DNA of 64,000 nucleotides from Epiperipatus broadwayi (lineage: Eukaryota; Onychophora; Udeonychophora; Euonychophora; Peripatidae). The stretch lies in the NCBI GenBank assembly GCA_028023455.1, contig JAQFVV010000002.1, forward strand, positions 30,323,725-30,387,724, in the 5' to 3' direction. Below, piece after piece: positions 24,290-37,184 of the stretch. Position 1 is the stretch's first letter. Each line of letters begins with the position of its first letter. The position numbers and the translations under genes are program-made. A model generated the notes under the pieces. The model had not been told where the DNA came from. It saw nothing but the letters and a program-made list of their open reading frames with translations, and did not search any database.

Positions 24290-25105
24290 TTTCCTATGCT
24301 CATTATATATATATCAAAATAGCAATTAACGAGTTTGTTTTATTTTCATATCAAAAACAAATAACAAGCATCTATTCTATCAAATATACAGTGTTAATTA
24401 AAATAAAGAATAAAAAATGTTGTAAACAGATATAAAGATAAATTAGATGTCAAATAGAGCATCAAATTTATTAAAAATGTAACAAAAAAACAAAAAAAAC
24501 AAATTTTTTAATAACTCGGTAAGACATCCAAAACATCGTGATACTTTTTAAAAGATATCTATGCTACCTGTCTAATAACAGTTTTGGGTGATCAGGCAAG
24601 ATTATAACATGGTCTATATCAGTGAAACTATTATTTGCAACCAAGATTTAATATAGTTTATTTAAGCTAAAGTGTTTGAAATTACACTGTAAAACCATGA
24701 AACCTCCCTTTTGCAAGATTATAATGCATATGCACACACACACCCACACACACACACACACAAATATTACTTTAAAAAAAATTACTTTAATATTTTTTGT
24801 TTTGGTTAAAAAAGCATATTATTGAACGGTGTAAATTTATAAATTATTAAAACATTTTAAAATGTGATTTAAATGCAATGTTTTATATAAAACATGAATT
24901 AAAAATTGCCTTCAAATTCTGTTTAATTTTTATAATATATATAATAAAAATTATTTGCTAGAGTTTGAGAAATTATTCTCATTTCAAAACGTTTAAATAT
25001 ACAAATTACAATTATCACAAGAAAAGAGAAATAATATTTGTCAAATTACAAACTAAATATTTATTGAAAAGCTAAAACCCATGGGCTCTCATATGATATT
25101 TTTAA
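24290..25105. other. WDR26 intron with CA microsatellite
   Basis: AT-rich; a (CA)n run lies at about 24732-24762. Nothing else recognised. Confidence 0.5.
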
Positions 25106-25106
25106 T

Positions 25107-25471
25107 TAATGGTTCCTAATATGGGGCACATGGACTACAAAGGGGAAATTTGAGAATGACAATTAATAGCAAATTGTTTTTGAGTTACTAACAGTGAATT
25201 TGAAAGCCGACTTATTATTCATAAATTAAGCTAAGATTGTTTTTTAAACTTCCCTCTTTCCACACTAACTTCTTCTCAATGTGTTTTCTATTTAGATAAC
25301 CTTTAAATTAAGTGGCCTGAAACTTCATTATATTTCAATCATTCTTTTAGTTAATGACTTTTTAGGCTTCATAAAGAGGAGTTCATTTTTTAAATACGAA
25401 TTATGTTACCAGAGAAGGGGGGGGTACTATAATTAGATGGGGCATAGCCCAAAAAAGGTTGGGACCCACTG
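25107..25471. mobile_element. Decayed hAT-type MITE
   Basis: The right end reads GGTTGGGACCCACTG and the left end AATGGTTCCTAATATGGGGC, degraded inverted termini of the CAGTGGTTCCCAACC kind seen in many hAT elements. Flanking 8-mers (TTTTAATT and GTTTAAAT) match only partly. No ORF. Confidence 0.55.
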
Positions 25472-25475
25472 GTTT

Positions 25476-26865
25476 AAATATTAATTAATGATACTTGCTA
25501 ATAGAATTACACTTAAGTGTTCTTAGTATTTTCAAATTGTTTAAGAAAAATATTATAATAATATTCCCTAATTCCACATTTTAGATTATCAAGTTTCTAA
25601 TTAAAATGTATTTTATAAAATACTAGATATAAAATGCTATTCACTTGATAATTGTTTGATATTTATTGTTCTGGTAACAAAAACAGATGAACCAAATTAA
25701 ATATCCTATGAGCACAGCAACAAATAGTGTTATTAATAGAAAAAATCTTATAATGATAGCATGGAGAGTAAAAGGGATCTAACAATTATTAAGATATAAA
25801 AGCCAATTTAAAAAATCTGTAAGACATAAAGATCAAATATTAGGAATTGAAAAGAGTAATTAATAAGAAATACATAAAAATAATAAGAACAATGTTATTA
25901 AAATATTGTGCTAATGTAGGATTACTAAACAGAAGAATAATAAATTTTTGGCGATACTATCAAAATATTGTATTAAGTCAGGAAAAGAATGCTGGAGGAA
26001 TAGCAAAGAAAAAGATAATAACTTTTTATAAAAAATATATCATGGAAACAATAAATACAATGTTTAAACATGTAAAAGAAAAATTTACATATAGAAAGCA
26101 CCAGAAAATAGAAACAATTTCGATAAAATTACATTTTAATTCAAAATAAGCTTAAAAACTGCTTTAAAAATATATGTGACATCCTGGATCTGATATGAAT
26201 TCAAGTCCATTTTAAGAGAGACAGATTTGAAATTAAATTTTAATAATGTAAAAAATTGTCAGCCAGAGACAAAAATTTAAGAAAAATTATACAAAAAAAA
26301 AAAACTTAAAAATCTGTTGGGTAAAAAAATATATGTAACTAAAAAGCAAGATAAATAACAACATAAAAATTTAAAGAAAACTAACATAAGTAAGAAATTA
26401 TAAGACAATTATAAAAAAAAACCTTAATTGAAAAGTATAAAAAATAATTAGATAGAAGAATAAATAGAAAAATATAGATATAAAATTATAATAGAATAAA
26501 ACACTTTGGGGAGAAAAGGCTGGAGAACAAAAATAAAGCAATTAACTCAAAAAGAAGTAAGATATTAATAAAGAGAATGATATAAAAATATATGAGTTTT
26601 AAATGATAGAAACAATAAGTCACAACAACAAAAAAAAGTAAAGTATACCAATGAAAGATGTCAAAACTGTCAACATGGGCAAGGAAATCAGGTTTTGATC
26701 TCTCTTTAATGCTGTAAATATGTTATTCATTGCATGACGCTAGAGATAATGTCTAGCTTAATAAATGATTAATGAATGTTATTAATATATTTCCATAAAG
26801 TGATTTGTGTCAAAGTTGTAAAGCAGAGAATTTGAAATCTATCAGTTAAACTAGTATTTTATCCA
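25476..26865. other. WDR26 intron, A-rich plus strand
   Basis: Very A-rich. A 100-codon open frame at 25847-26149 has Lys/Ile-biased composition and no family resemblance; not called as a gene. Confidence 0.4.
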
Positions 26866-27010
26866 TCCATCCATATTCTGAACAAATGATAATAGGTGCA
26901 AGAGATTGTGTTATGGACCAACTGATGAGTATTGGTGTGTATCTAGGGGATCATTTATCTTTTTCACGTGTCTTTGATCAGTAATGGGTGATGGAATAAA
27001 AGTTTGAAAT
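26866..27010 (+). repeat. Fragment of the repeat family found at 44437-45655
   Basis: GGACCAACTGATGAGTATTG, then GGGGATCATTTATCTTTTTC, parallels 45491-45565. No ends are identified. Confidence 0.5.
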
Positions 27011-27299
27011 ATATTTAAATACATATTGTATAAAGTTTAAATATCTCTAAAAATAACGTGTATATGAAGTTAAAATGTAGCATATATTATATGGATTACT
27101 TTTTAAAAGGCTATGTTTCTAATGTATCTCTAGTGCGAGTGGTTGGTTTGATTTTTGGGATGATGGATAGTTGTGACAGGATTGAACTAAAAGTGAAAGA
27201 TGCACTGACAACAAAAAACTTGCAAATTTCAATGGCATTTAAATTTTTTGTCTGAAAATTGTCTTTATACTTTAAATTTTTTTTTAAATAACTAAAGAG

Positions 27300-27730
27300 A
27301 CATTAAAAAATAAAGAGCAGTGCTAATACTTATAACAAGCTTTATTGATAAATGCCCCAAGAGAATACACTTAAAAATCTCTATCTAGAAATTATCCTCA
27401 ATCCTCAGACTGGTTTCATGCTTTGGCAATTCTCAGTAAGATGCTAGGATATTTCAGATACTAGATTAAAAAGACCAGTTTCATACTAACTCAAAAGTTG
27501 TTATTTTTAAATCTAGGGTCTGAAATATCCTAGTGCCTCACAGAGGATTGCCAAAACACAAAACCGGTCTAAGTATTGAGGATAATTTCTAGATAGAGAT
27601 TTTTATGTACTTTCTCATGGGGCATTTATCAATAAAGCTTGTTAAAGCTATTAGCACTGCTCTTTATTTTTTATTTACAAGCTTATAAAATTGAGGCATG
27701 TGATGTATGACTGTGTTTTATTTACTATCC
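27300..27730. mobile_element. Hairpin element H4 of the shared-core family
   Basis: Nearly complete inverted repeat centred near 27490. The left arm has TATCTAGAAATTATCCTCAA, CAGACTGGTTTCATGC and TTCTCAGTAAGATGCTAGG; the right arm is its complement. It ends with ATGTGATGTATGACTGTGTT, as in H2 and H3. Confidence 0.75.
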
Positions 27731-27871
27731 AAAGAGATATTGTTTATGTGAGTCTTTGCTGTGGATTACCTATAATTATTTACCAAATCGGAAATTAAAT
27801 TTTTAAAAAATCTGTTTAATTTTTAATATGGTAAATAATGCTAAATATAATCTATAAATTTTCACATAAAC

Positions 27872-28490
27872 TGATGTGTGGGAGTCAGATTGGCCTAAGC
27901 ACTCAATAATAAATTTTTGGAAAATAAAAACACAGTCAAACTTAAATTTAGCAAAGAGTTTATTACTCTGAATGTATAATATTAATCAATGTTAGTACTT
28001 CAACTAGTAGCTTGCTGGTTATACAACTATGGAATCTTTTCTGTTTCATCTATAATTGTGCTTATTTGTACTTTTGCACAGTTCTTTATAGTGGGAAATA
28101 TAACGCTGCATTTTGTTTCACTGTACTGTATTCTGCATTGTTAACTCTTCACTGTTAATTCTGCACTATATGCACTGTTTGACATATTAAAGCACTCATG
28201 CACTACTGTGCTGCAAGCACAGAGCTGCTCATCTGCACTCTGTGTACGGTATTGTTCACACATTTCTAGATTGGCAGTTTTAATTTGCTTTATCTAATTT
28301 GCATAATTACTTTCCTTGTTATGTATTTGCAAATTAGCATATCTGTATTATTTTCAATTTTGTATAATATTATGCACACTAATATTTCTTAAGTGAATTT
28401 TTAATGTCTTTTATTATTGATTACATTTACCAACACACACTCATGCAACTTTATTTATCATTCTTATACATTAAGAGTCAATATATAACA
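27872..28490 (-). repeat. 3' LTR of the decayed Gypsy element
   Basis: About 620 bp; shares with the other LTR long stretches such as AGAGTTTATTACT, CTTGCTGGTT and TTTTGTTTCACTGTA, with many substitutions and indels. Minus strand begins TGTTATATATTGAC. Confidence 0.78.
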
Positions 28491-28559
28491 ATTCCTAGAA
28501 ATAAGGTAAAGTTCAATTGTAAATGTAATATCGTAATTTTGCAGGTTTTCTTCATACTC

Positions 28560-29354
28560 TAGCTCTTCTCGGCAAAAATAGGATCTTTCTTCTTCAATTG
28601 GTAGTTCAGTAATTTAGCAGGTATATCATGTGAATCTAGACTTGAAGACAATCTTCTACATTTAATATACTATTTGTAGATGCATCCTTTTTAATATTTT
28701 GACTACTTTCTAGTAAATCATCCACGTGAGTGATGCTGAATTTGTTTTAATTATATTAGCTTAATAAAACAGATTCTTAAGTGATTTACATGCCTTCTTA
28801 ATTTTTTTTATCATCTGCCATTTCAATTGTACATATTTGTTTAGATAGTTGTTTAGTTATAACTCCACTAATCATTTTTTTTTTAACATGTTTCTTATAC
28901 ATACAATTTGTTCTATTTTAAATTTAATACTTTCGGATCTTATCTTGTTTTTTCTGGTTTTATCCAAAATTAAAACAGAAATGTGTTTGAAAACAGCGCT
29001 TTCATTCCCAAACTAGGTGTGAAATGCTGATAAAATACTATTGTAATAAGTGCTTTATAAATATCATTATATTCTATTTTATTCACTGTACACTTTGGTT
29101 GTTGAATGTCCCTTTCCTTTAATCCTTTGGATTTGGGGTAGTAAGGCAGTAATTAATAGATGTTTTATGTCCTTCTTAACCAGGAAATCCTTCAACTGCA
29201 CTGAACTAATGCCTATACCAGCATGTTGCAAAGAGTTCATTTAGTATTTTTATTATATTCTCTGCATTGTTATATTTGGCTGTATTCCATCCATTTGGAG
29301 CACGAATCAACAGGACAGGAAAAATACATCCATGGAAAGGCTGCCCTGCAGGGT
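28560..29354 (-). pseudogene. Degenerate integrase catalytic region
   Basis: Minus-strand reading across several frames shows PWQRIHVD (start of the integrase core), then a SKWMEY-like segment, ILNELFATCW and KDIKHLL, in the order expected for a Gypsy integrase core. The DNGPQF part is obliterated. Several stops; non-functional. Confidence 0.6.
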
Positions 29355-29582
29355 CTACATGGATCCTTTGCCATGGTTATCATTCTTTGCAGGGAATTCG
29401 GCTATTGCTTGACAGGTTTGACATGTCTTTACAGTTTTCTCAATATTATTCCTCTCAGGACACCAGATGTACAATTGAGCTAGCTCTTTCATACTAACTA
29501 TTCCGGGGTGTTGTTCACGTAGCAGCTCTAATATGCATTTTCTTCCCTCAGTTGAAATTGAAACTCGGTCATAAAAATGCAT
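29355..29582 (-). pseudogene. Integrase zinc-binding (H2C2) fragment
   Basis: 75 codons open. LLREQHPGIVSMKELAQLY, then CPERNNIEKTVKTCQTCQ, retain the H-x-K-x-CxxC pattern of the Gypsy integrase N-terminal zinc domain, with the usual YWPG changed to YIWCPE. It runs on into the PWQRIHVD segment to its left. Confidence 0.75.
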
Positions 29583-29639
29583 ACTTTACACACACACAAA
29601 CATTACACAAGCATTCCAGACTTGTAGTACTACATAGTT

Positions 29640-30110
29640 TGATCGTGCTTTTGGCCAGCCTTGTTTGATCCGATTTTCATCCATTTTGCTATGACTTTAC
29701 TATGTAGTCTAGACTTGATTTAAACAGTAATGGAAATTTGTTCTGGATTTTAAATTTCAGTTTAGCTCTCTGGACCTGTTCAATACTTATTCCCAGAAGT
29801 CAGAACCAGTTCTTTCCCAATATAGAGCTCAAATCTTTAGCTGCAACATACATTGGTAAATTTTTTATCCATCTGTTAACTTTTGCCAATAATGACACTA
29901 TTCCTTTGATGTCAATAGGGTTTCTATTTACATCTGTAGCAATCAAGTATGTCTTATTGATTGATATATTTTTATTCCATTTTCCTATACGGCAATCCTT
30001 ATCATCATTTTTCATTATTTTTTTCACTTTCGCTGAACTCTTAGAATACTCCTACCGCAATTTACTATTGGCCGGTAAATCCACTTTTATATCATTTTCT
30101 GTTTATTCTT
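29640..30110 (-). pseudogene. Aspartic protease C-terminus of the decayed Gypsy element
   Basis: LPMYVAAKDLSSILGKNWF near 29800-29860 parallels the LLGRxWL sequence that ends the Gypsy protease/RT junction; NKFPLLF just after it resembles the following linker. RT motifs that should follow are absent because the sequence passes straight to the integrase fragment. Confidence 0.6.
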
Positions 30111-30844
30111 ACGAACTTTTAATAAATGCCCTCTCAGTCTGCAATTATATTTATCTTTTCTATATTTACGTATTTTTTTATGTGTTATGTGCTCTTTCTT
30201 TCCGCAGCAGTAATTAATATTTCTATCATCATCCGTGCCTTCCTCTTGTTCACCAATGTAGTTACTTCAATAACAACTGCTCTTTTTGAAATTTTGTTGG
30301 ATGTTCCAGAACAGATTCATACAGCATTCATCTTTCTATAGCAGCAGTATAAGTTACCACAGACTCAGTAATACTTGTCTGTTTTCTATCTTGCATGCCT
30401 CATAACAACTATCCTCTAATTGGTCTTTAAACTCGCATTTCTTAGTTAACTCAAGCATATTTTCATTTGAATGGCTGCATTATATTTTAGAAGCAAGGTC
30501 ACACTATATAATTCCAAGTTGTTGGTTTCAAGTATGAATTGAAATTGTATAGTGACATTGTGTAGGGGTCATCTTCAGGCATTTGTGAGTTACACAGATC
30601 ATTAGCTATTTGAATCACAACCTTTCCCGACATTCATCTTACGGTAGCAATTTGTCTATAATGTTATTTATTATCACATAAATTTCGACATGAGCTATAT
30701 ATATATATATATATTTGCCATTGCACTGTTATTTACATCAAAAGGCGTTATTGTGCTGTCCTGCATTGCCATATTGTGTGTCCACATTGAGCCAATTAAT
30801 GCTTTACACAAATTCTTTACTTGGTTTCTTTAGTCTCTGCCAAA

Positions 30845-31521
30845 TGAAGTGTACAAGGGACAAAATTCTAAACCGGCAAAATAAAAGCACACTCAAGCTT
30901 AAACTTAATTAAGAGTTTATTACTATGAATCTATAATATTAATAAATGTTAGTATTTCAATTAGTGCCTTGCTGGTTGTTTTACATTAAATTGCATATAC
31001 AATTAGGGTAAGTTCTTCTGTTTCATCTATAATTTTTATTAATTTGTACCTCTCTCACTGATAATCCGTGCACATATAGTTCTTTATAGTGTTGAACTAT
31101 ATAATGCTGTATTTTGTTTCACTGTAGTTTATTTTGCACTGTTAATTTTCCAACATTAATTCTGCATTGTATGCAGCCTTCAGCATACTTAACTGTTTAT
31201 ATACTACTGTGCTGCAAGCATGACCCTATTCACACTGCATTCTGTATATAATACTGCTCACACATATATTTAGATTGGCAGTTTTTCTTTTGCTTTATCT
31301 AACTTGCATAATTACTTTTGTGTTACATCTTGGCAAATTAGTATATCCATATTATTTTCGATTTTGCATAATTTTAATTATTACGCATACTAATTTTTGT
31401 AGAATAACTCTTTAATGTCTTTTATTATTGACAAAATTTATCCACACATATTCATGCAACTTTATTTATTATTTTTATACATTAAGAATATAAAAGTTTT
31501 TAAAAAAGTCAATGTATAACA
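30845..31521 (-). repeat. 5' LTR of the decayed Gypsy element
   Basis: About 680 bp, homologous throughout to 27872-28490. The minus strand begins TGTTATACATTGAC and ends TACACTTCA; TGGCAGAGACTAAAG, a plausible primer-binding site, follows at 30842-30828. Confidence 0.75.
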
Positions 31522-31526
31522 TAAAC

Positions 31527-31994
31527 CAGTGGTCTTCAACCTTTTCACACCTGCGGACCGGCAAAAATTAGGATAAGGTTTCGCGAACCAAACAGAAGTC
31601 TATAGATAAATTTTCTTAAAGATGTAAACTGCTTAGCCTTAGATGAAGTTATATATATATATATGGAGTTTGTATAATAAAAAACTTTTTTTTTTTTAAT
31701 TTTGAATTTTTTTTAGAAAAGTAATAAAAAATTTAATTCTATCCCTTCTCCCCATAAACATCTGTGATAATTAGAAAAACAAATTAATTTATGTATGATT
31801 GATTAGATTTTGTTTTCGTTCTGTTTCTTTTTTTTTTAATTAGATAAAAATGAGATGAAAAATTGTTTATATTAATTTAAAGTTTAAACTCTTATTATTT
31901 TGTTATTACAAACTTTCCCGCCAGTCTATCGCGGACCGGTAAAAAACTTCTGCGGCCCGGCACCAATCCGCGAAACAAGGGTTGAAGATTACTG
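31527..31994. mobile_element. hAT-type MITE with perfect 8-bp duplication
   Basis: Ends CAGTGGTCTTCAACC and GGTTGAAGATTACTG form terminal inverted repeats, with longer GCGGACCGG-rich subterminal repeats. ACATAAAC is duplicated at 31519-31526 and 31995-32002. 8-bp duplications and CAGTGGT ends are hAT hallmarks. 468 bp, non-coding. Confidence 0.9.
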
Positions 31995-32002
31995 ACATAA
32001 AC

Positions 32003-34410
32003 AATAGTTTTTTGGATCTTCAAAAATATTTAAAAAAATTTTCAAGTTTATATCTTAATTCCATTTAAAAATAACAAAAGTAAGTTATTATATCTACATA
32101 CTAATACCGGAATTTATAATAAGATGGAGTTTTTAATTCTAAAATAATAATGGCTTTCAATAAGATTTAATAATATTTTTTCAAAATAAGATATGAAGTT
32201 TTATTGTTTTCATCTCAGTCCAAAGAACCATATAACAAAATAAACCAAAGATAGCTGCTAACAACAGTGGATCAATAGAAAATATTGGAAACATTTGTCT
32301 GATATCATATCTCACATAGCTTCAGGACATTACATGAATCTGGAAAGAAAATGGGAATGGGGAAGATCAATAATGTCTCACTGTTATCATGCAAAAGTTA
32401 TGATATTTAAGTCTGCACACTACAAATTGAAAAATATTGAAGTAGATGATGAAAAAGGTTGTGCACCAATGCACGATAAGGTTCCAAAAATCTATAAGAC
32501 AAAAGATCCACAAGGCATAATAAATTTCTCAAATTCTAGGTGAATTAGGGAAAGTTAAAACTTTAAAAAATCATTAATCTTTGAAATTCAATTCATGACT
32601 CTAAAAAATGGCTGATAGACTCTAAAAATTACAATTTCTAAAGTGATGTCGAAAAAGTATTAAAACATATATGATACATTAATGCCTAAAAAGCAGATTT
32701 GATATAGAAATAAGAGAAGCACTAAAGACACAATTGAAGAGATAATAGCTATAATTAATAGTTATATAATAAAAGAGTTAATATTTATTTGATTTATTTT
32801 GAAAAGACTGATATATATATATATTGAAACAGATATACTGTTCCTCGTATATATATTCAAAAGATCCCCCCCCCCCCCATTTAAAAAAGACTAGCGTGAT
32901 TTGATCAAATTAAAAAAGAAATAAAGCAAGAAGTTTATAGTTAAAAGAAAATCATTATTGATTTTATAGTTTCAAATTAAGATGTAAATAAAAGCTGTGA
33001 TTTGTTAAAAAGATTACATTTTTAATTTTTGGAACGATGTTTTTGAATAAAGCTTTGTTATATCATCTTGAGGTAGTCTTAATCAATTAAAAAAAAACAT
33101 GGCTTAATCTTCATGCTTTTTTATCTATCCCCCTAAAAAATTAGATTATCCAATCATTAAGAAGAAAAAAAAACACTCGGGCTTAAATGAGGGCAGTATG
33201 CAAATCAGGCACGGCGGAAAAAAGGCTGTTCAATCAATCCAGAAAGCGGAATATAAATAGTTAAATTGGAAGTTCAGAGGCAGATTAGATTGGATTTTTT
33301 AAAGTGTATGTTTAAAGAACATTTTTTTTTTTTTTTTAGAAAGATTTTTTGAAAAAGATAGTAAGAAAAGTGAAGAATTAAAAAGTTAAAATTCTTATTT
33401 AAGTGTTACTCAACTCTGACATTCGTCACCTTGAAATATAGCCTTTACAACCACTGTTAAAAATGGAAAAAGAAAACGTTATTAAGGGAATTGTAATGAT
33501 GAAAGAGTAAACCAACAGCTTCGTCTCTCCATATCAGACCATGATTTTCCAAGATAATGCTATCTAGCTGAGATAACACGCCCACTTTTTGAAGGAACAA
33601 ACTGGATAAATGAAGGTAATGATTTTATAAAAATATTCGAACGTCTTTATTATAAATTAAAATTATGAAGTAGCTGCACAAAAATACGTTTGTTACTGGA
33701 AAATTATAAATTAGAATTATGAATAATGTAGCTGCATGAAAATAGAAAATTATAAATGAAACTAAAATTATGAAAATCGTTTATTATTGATAAAGTATAA
33801 ATGAAAATGCTGACCAACTTATATCTGGAAACATACATCTGTGCCAAACCAAACAGCAATATTTATGTTAGATATTGGAGTAAACAAATAAAATTACAGA
33901 TGCTCACCTGCTTATTGATTATATAAGAATATTATGCATAACTATAATTAATTAAGTTATAGTGACGTATTTATAATTTAGATAAAATTGGAAAATATCA
34001 AAATGAAAATGTACATACAAAATGAAGGTATTTAGTAAATTTATACTATATTATGAACAAATTCAAACATTTAAATATGAATTAGTAAATCAATAAAAGT
34101 TAATGATTATATGCGTATAATGCACATACTCAAATAAGTTGAAGGATTAAGAAAATCATTTTTTTTTTATTGAAGATTTTATTTATTATGCGAAAACTCT
34201 AAAAAAGTAATATGAACACAGAATTAAAACATGTTATATATGCGAATTGAGAAATAAAAATACCAAACCAATGAACCTAGGATGTGCATATAGCATGGAT
34301 TCAAACCTGGATTTGGATAACCATGAATAAAAATATATGTATTATGCTTTAACTAACTTAAAGCTAGCTGGAACTCTGAATTAAACATAAAATGTAAATT
34401 GTTAATGAAC
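32003..34410. other. WDR26 intron, no clear feature
   Basis: AT-rich, with a poly-C tract at 32867-32878. An 82-codon frame at 32295-32543 resembles nothing I know. An octamer ATGCAAAT (33198) and TATAAATAG (33252) occur in a GC-richer patch. Confidence 0.4.
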
Positions 34411-34800
34411 TTGCATTCTTTAATTCCTATAGTACTATTATTGAATGTATACCAAGATACATAATGGACTGCAAATAAAATAACTTAAGGCTAACTCTTT
34501 AATTCATATTGCCCTACTATTGGATGTATACCAAGATACACAATGGACTGTAAATAAAATATTTGTTAAATTAAGTGGAACTCTGCATCAGATGCTATCA
34601 GTTGTCTTCATTACTCTCTCTTTTGTCTCAATATGTCACACTCCTCTCTGTGAAGTAATTAAATGATTAAAGAAGTAAATTGTTAAAGAACTGTTGAGAG
34701 AAGGACTCTATTATACTCTCAACAGATTACATTTTCTAAGCCATCCAAAATATTATTGGAAGTAGGCCGAAGGAACACAATGGACTGTCAATGAAATACT
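34410..34800 (+). repeat. Three diverged direct repeats
   Basis: The word ACA(C/T)AATGGACTG with following AAATAAAAT recurs near 34460, 34540 and 34775; the first two units (TTTAATTC to ATAAAATA) are about 78 bp apart. Confidence 0.6.
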
Positions 34801-34899
34801 TTGTTTATGGACATTATTTAAACTTGTTATTAAATAAAATTATTGTTACTTAAAATTAATTTTAGTTATCCAATTGTTCAATTCTATTTTGTTTTTGTT

Positions 34900-35235
34900 G
34901 CATCACTCATCATTCAGTGCACTTGTTCATGAGAATCTCATGCCTCCTGAGCTATGTCTGGCATAACTAGACCTAGGTAAGTCAGGTTGTAGTGAGACGG
35001 AACTCTAGTGGCGCTGTTTGGAAAACCAAACATAGAAATGTCTAGATGTTTCCAGTCTCTATGGTACTACATCCTCTGATGAGCAGGAAATATTGTTGTA
35101 GGGGGCGTTAACATCTGCATTGGGGAATGCCAAATGATAGTTCCTTCCTGCAGCATGCTCATCAGGAAATTGTTACAACCGATGTAATAAAAGGGTTGTG
35201 TGGTGGTCCGGTTACTGATATATATATATATTGTA
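34900..35235. other. GC-richer intronic patch with inverted words
   Basis: CTGATGAGCAGGAAAT near 35076 recurs inverted near 35160 (ATGCTCATCAGGAAAT on the plus strand). CTCTAGTGGCGCTG near 35004 resembles a CTCF core. No ORF with recognisable similarity. Confidence 0.35.
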
Positions 35236-37182
35236 GCTGCATTAAAAATAATTAGATAACTTGGCAGCATGTTTTTCAGATTTAGTTTAGGGTTATTTAA
35301 TTAATAGGGAAAATGGTATTTAATTTTCCCATGCATATTTTTTTATAAGGGGTTTGGAAATTAGTTAAATATTTTATTTTCCATCCCACATGATAGTAGG
35401 AACATTCTAAACAATTTTTTAATAATTGTCAAACTTTTTTATTTTTTTTTAAATTAAAATATGCATAAATATGCACTGTGAATTGAATATGTTAGTAGAA
35501 GAAGAAAAGTATAAAATCATATAAATAATTTCTTTTGTTCTGTCTCTTCAATAATTTTATTTAATTACCAGTTGCATTTAATTTTTTTTTTTTTAAAGAA
35601 ATGTACCAAAAGAAAAAAAAAAACTTTTTAATAAATTGTTAATATTTAATTTTAACCTTTTAAGTGAGTATTTTTAAAAAAGAAAAAAAAAACAAAATAA
35701 GATTTTAATACTTTTGGTAAATTTTATTTTTAGAATTGTTGTTTTATTTTTGTTTTTCTCTCTCTTTATTTCAAAAAATTAAATCAGTGTAATTAATTAT
35801 CTAGTTTTTCTTTTTGCAAGACAAATTTTTTAATTATAAAGAAATACCAACAATTTTATGATGTTAATTTAAGTTCTTGACTTGTTTTTCAATGTCTATG
35901 ATTAAAGAGGAAAATAGCTGAACAATTGTATTTATAAAAAATTATTTAATTGGCTGTTATAAAAACTATCATGTTGGAGACAGATTGTGATTGGCATAAA
36001 GGCAAGATTGTTCTAAAAAAAAATAATTAGGGTTGTGAATAAGTCAGAAGGCCCAAATGCCTGGTAAGAAGTAGATATTCCTAACTTAGCAGTTGAAGAG
36101 AGGTCAGTCAAGTCTTAACCAAGCTGTTGCATACTACATCAGAAATCTTAACCAAGCTATTTCATAGAATAGAAGTTTTAATCAAGCTTTTAGCATTCTA
36201 AGAGTTTAGTCATAAAAATGGTTTCTACAATGAAAACCATACGCCAAATTCAGCTAAAAGCTAGTCATCAATTTCCTCCATGTAATCCATCTTCACTGGA
36301 AGAAAAATGAAGAGAAGTTATCCTTAAAGTAATTTCAACATTGCCTTCAATCAAAAGAATGAGTCTCTATCTGTATTAGTCTCACCTGAGAAATTTATTA
36401 AAAGAAAATGGATAAAAATTTTGCTGTTAGCCTGGAAATAAAATACTGCACACCAGAAAAATAAATCAATCATATTCATGTGTAGAAGCCTTCAAGATGA
36501 AAATTCAATTGGAAAAACTGAAAATTATAATTGGAAAAGGACTCCACAGGAAAAAAATAAAACCATAGTTAAAGGTATTTTTTGTGTGCACACTATTTTT
36601 ATTAATAGAAAAAAAATTTTTTTATATAAAAGTAATAATTTTTTTGTAAGAAATGATAATTTTAAACATTTTCATTATGTTAATGTTTTAAAATTATGAA
36701 ACATATTTTTCGTTAAATCCAGTCAATTTGCTCTTCAAAATTCTGAAATAGTTTTTAGAAAATTTGATTTTTTTGAAACATGTTTTCTCTTTTCATTCAT
36801 TTTCCCTTCTAAAAACTTAACAAATGGTTAATTCAACTAAATCAAAAATCAATGTTGTTTTTCCAACTCAATTAATTACAAGTTAATTTATGAATAGAAA
36901 TCAACTGGCTAATCATAATTTTTATGAAAATATATTTTTTGATGAAATATGTTAAACTTCATACTATTATGTTTGTTGTTTTGTTAGTTATTAAATAATT
37001 GTTTTAAAAATATTTTTTTAGTCTTAAGTTCTGTATTCTATCTCATTCATGTTTCAGAAATTATAGTTTGTGCAACTTTATTTCATGACAGCTGAATGTT
37101 CTAGGATTTTTTAAAAATTATCCCAATAAAACTATTTACATATAATAGAGTAGACCTAAGAATTATTTGATGTGATTTATAA
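35236..37182. other. WDR26 intron, no feature
   Basis: Very AT-rich, many homopolymers. Nothing recognised. Confidence 0.5.
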
Positions 37183-37184
37183 TA

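Larger units (their letters stand above)
27872..31521 (-). mobile_element. Decayed Ty3/Gypsy LTR retrotransposon
   Basis: Minus-strand element bounded by diverged LTRs and a 5-bp duplication TAAAC (27867-27871 and 31522-31526). In element order: protease C-terminus, a short linker, then integrase; the reverse transcriptase and RNase H are missing. Motifs resemble the K02A2.6-like Gypsy lineage common in animals. LTR divergence and many stops make it old. It is annotated as a broken element only. Confidence 0.82.

Noticed and set aside
25847-26149. 100-codon frame in A-rich DNA
   Set aside because: Composition alone explains it; Lys/Ile/Asn-rich with no motif.
32295-32543. 82-codon frame starting MSDIISHIASG
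   Set aside because: Not recognisable and no splice or promoter context; could be a relic of an unknown element.
35070-35180. CTGATGAGCAGGAAAT as a hammerhead ribozyme
   Set aside because: Only four bases separate CTGATGA and GAAA, so there is no stem II; the inverted copy is no better.
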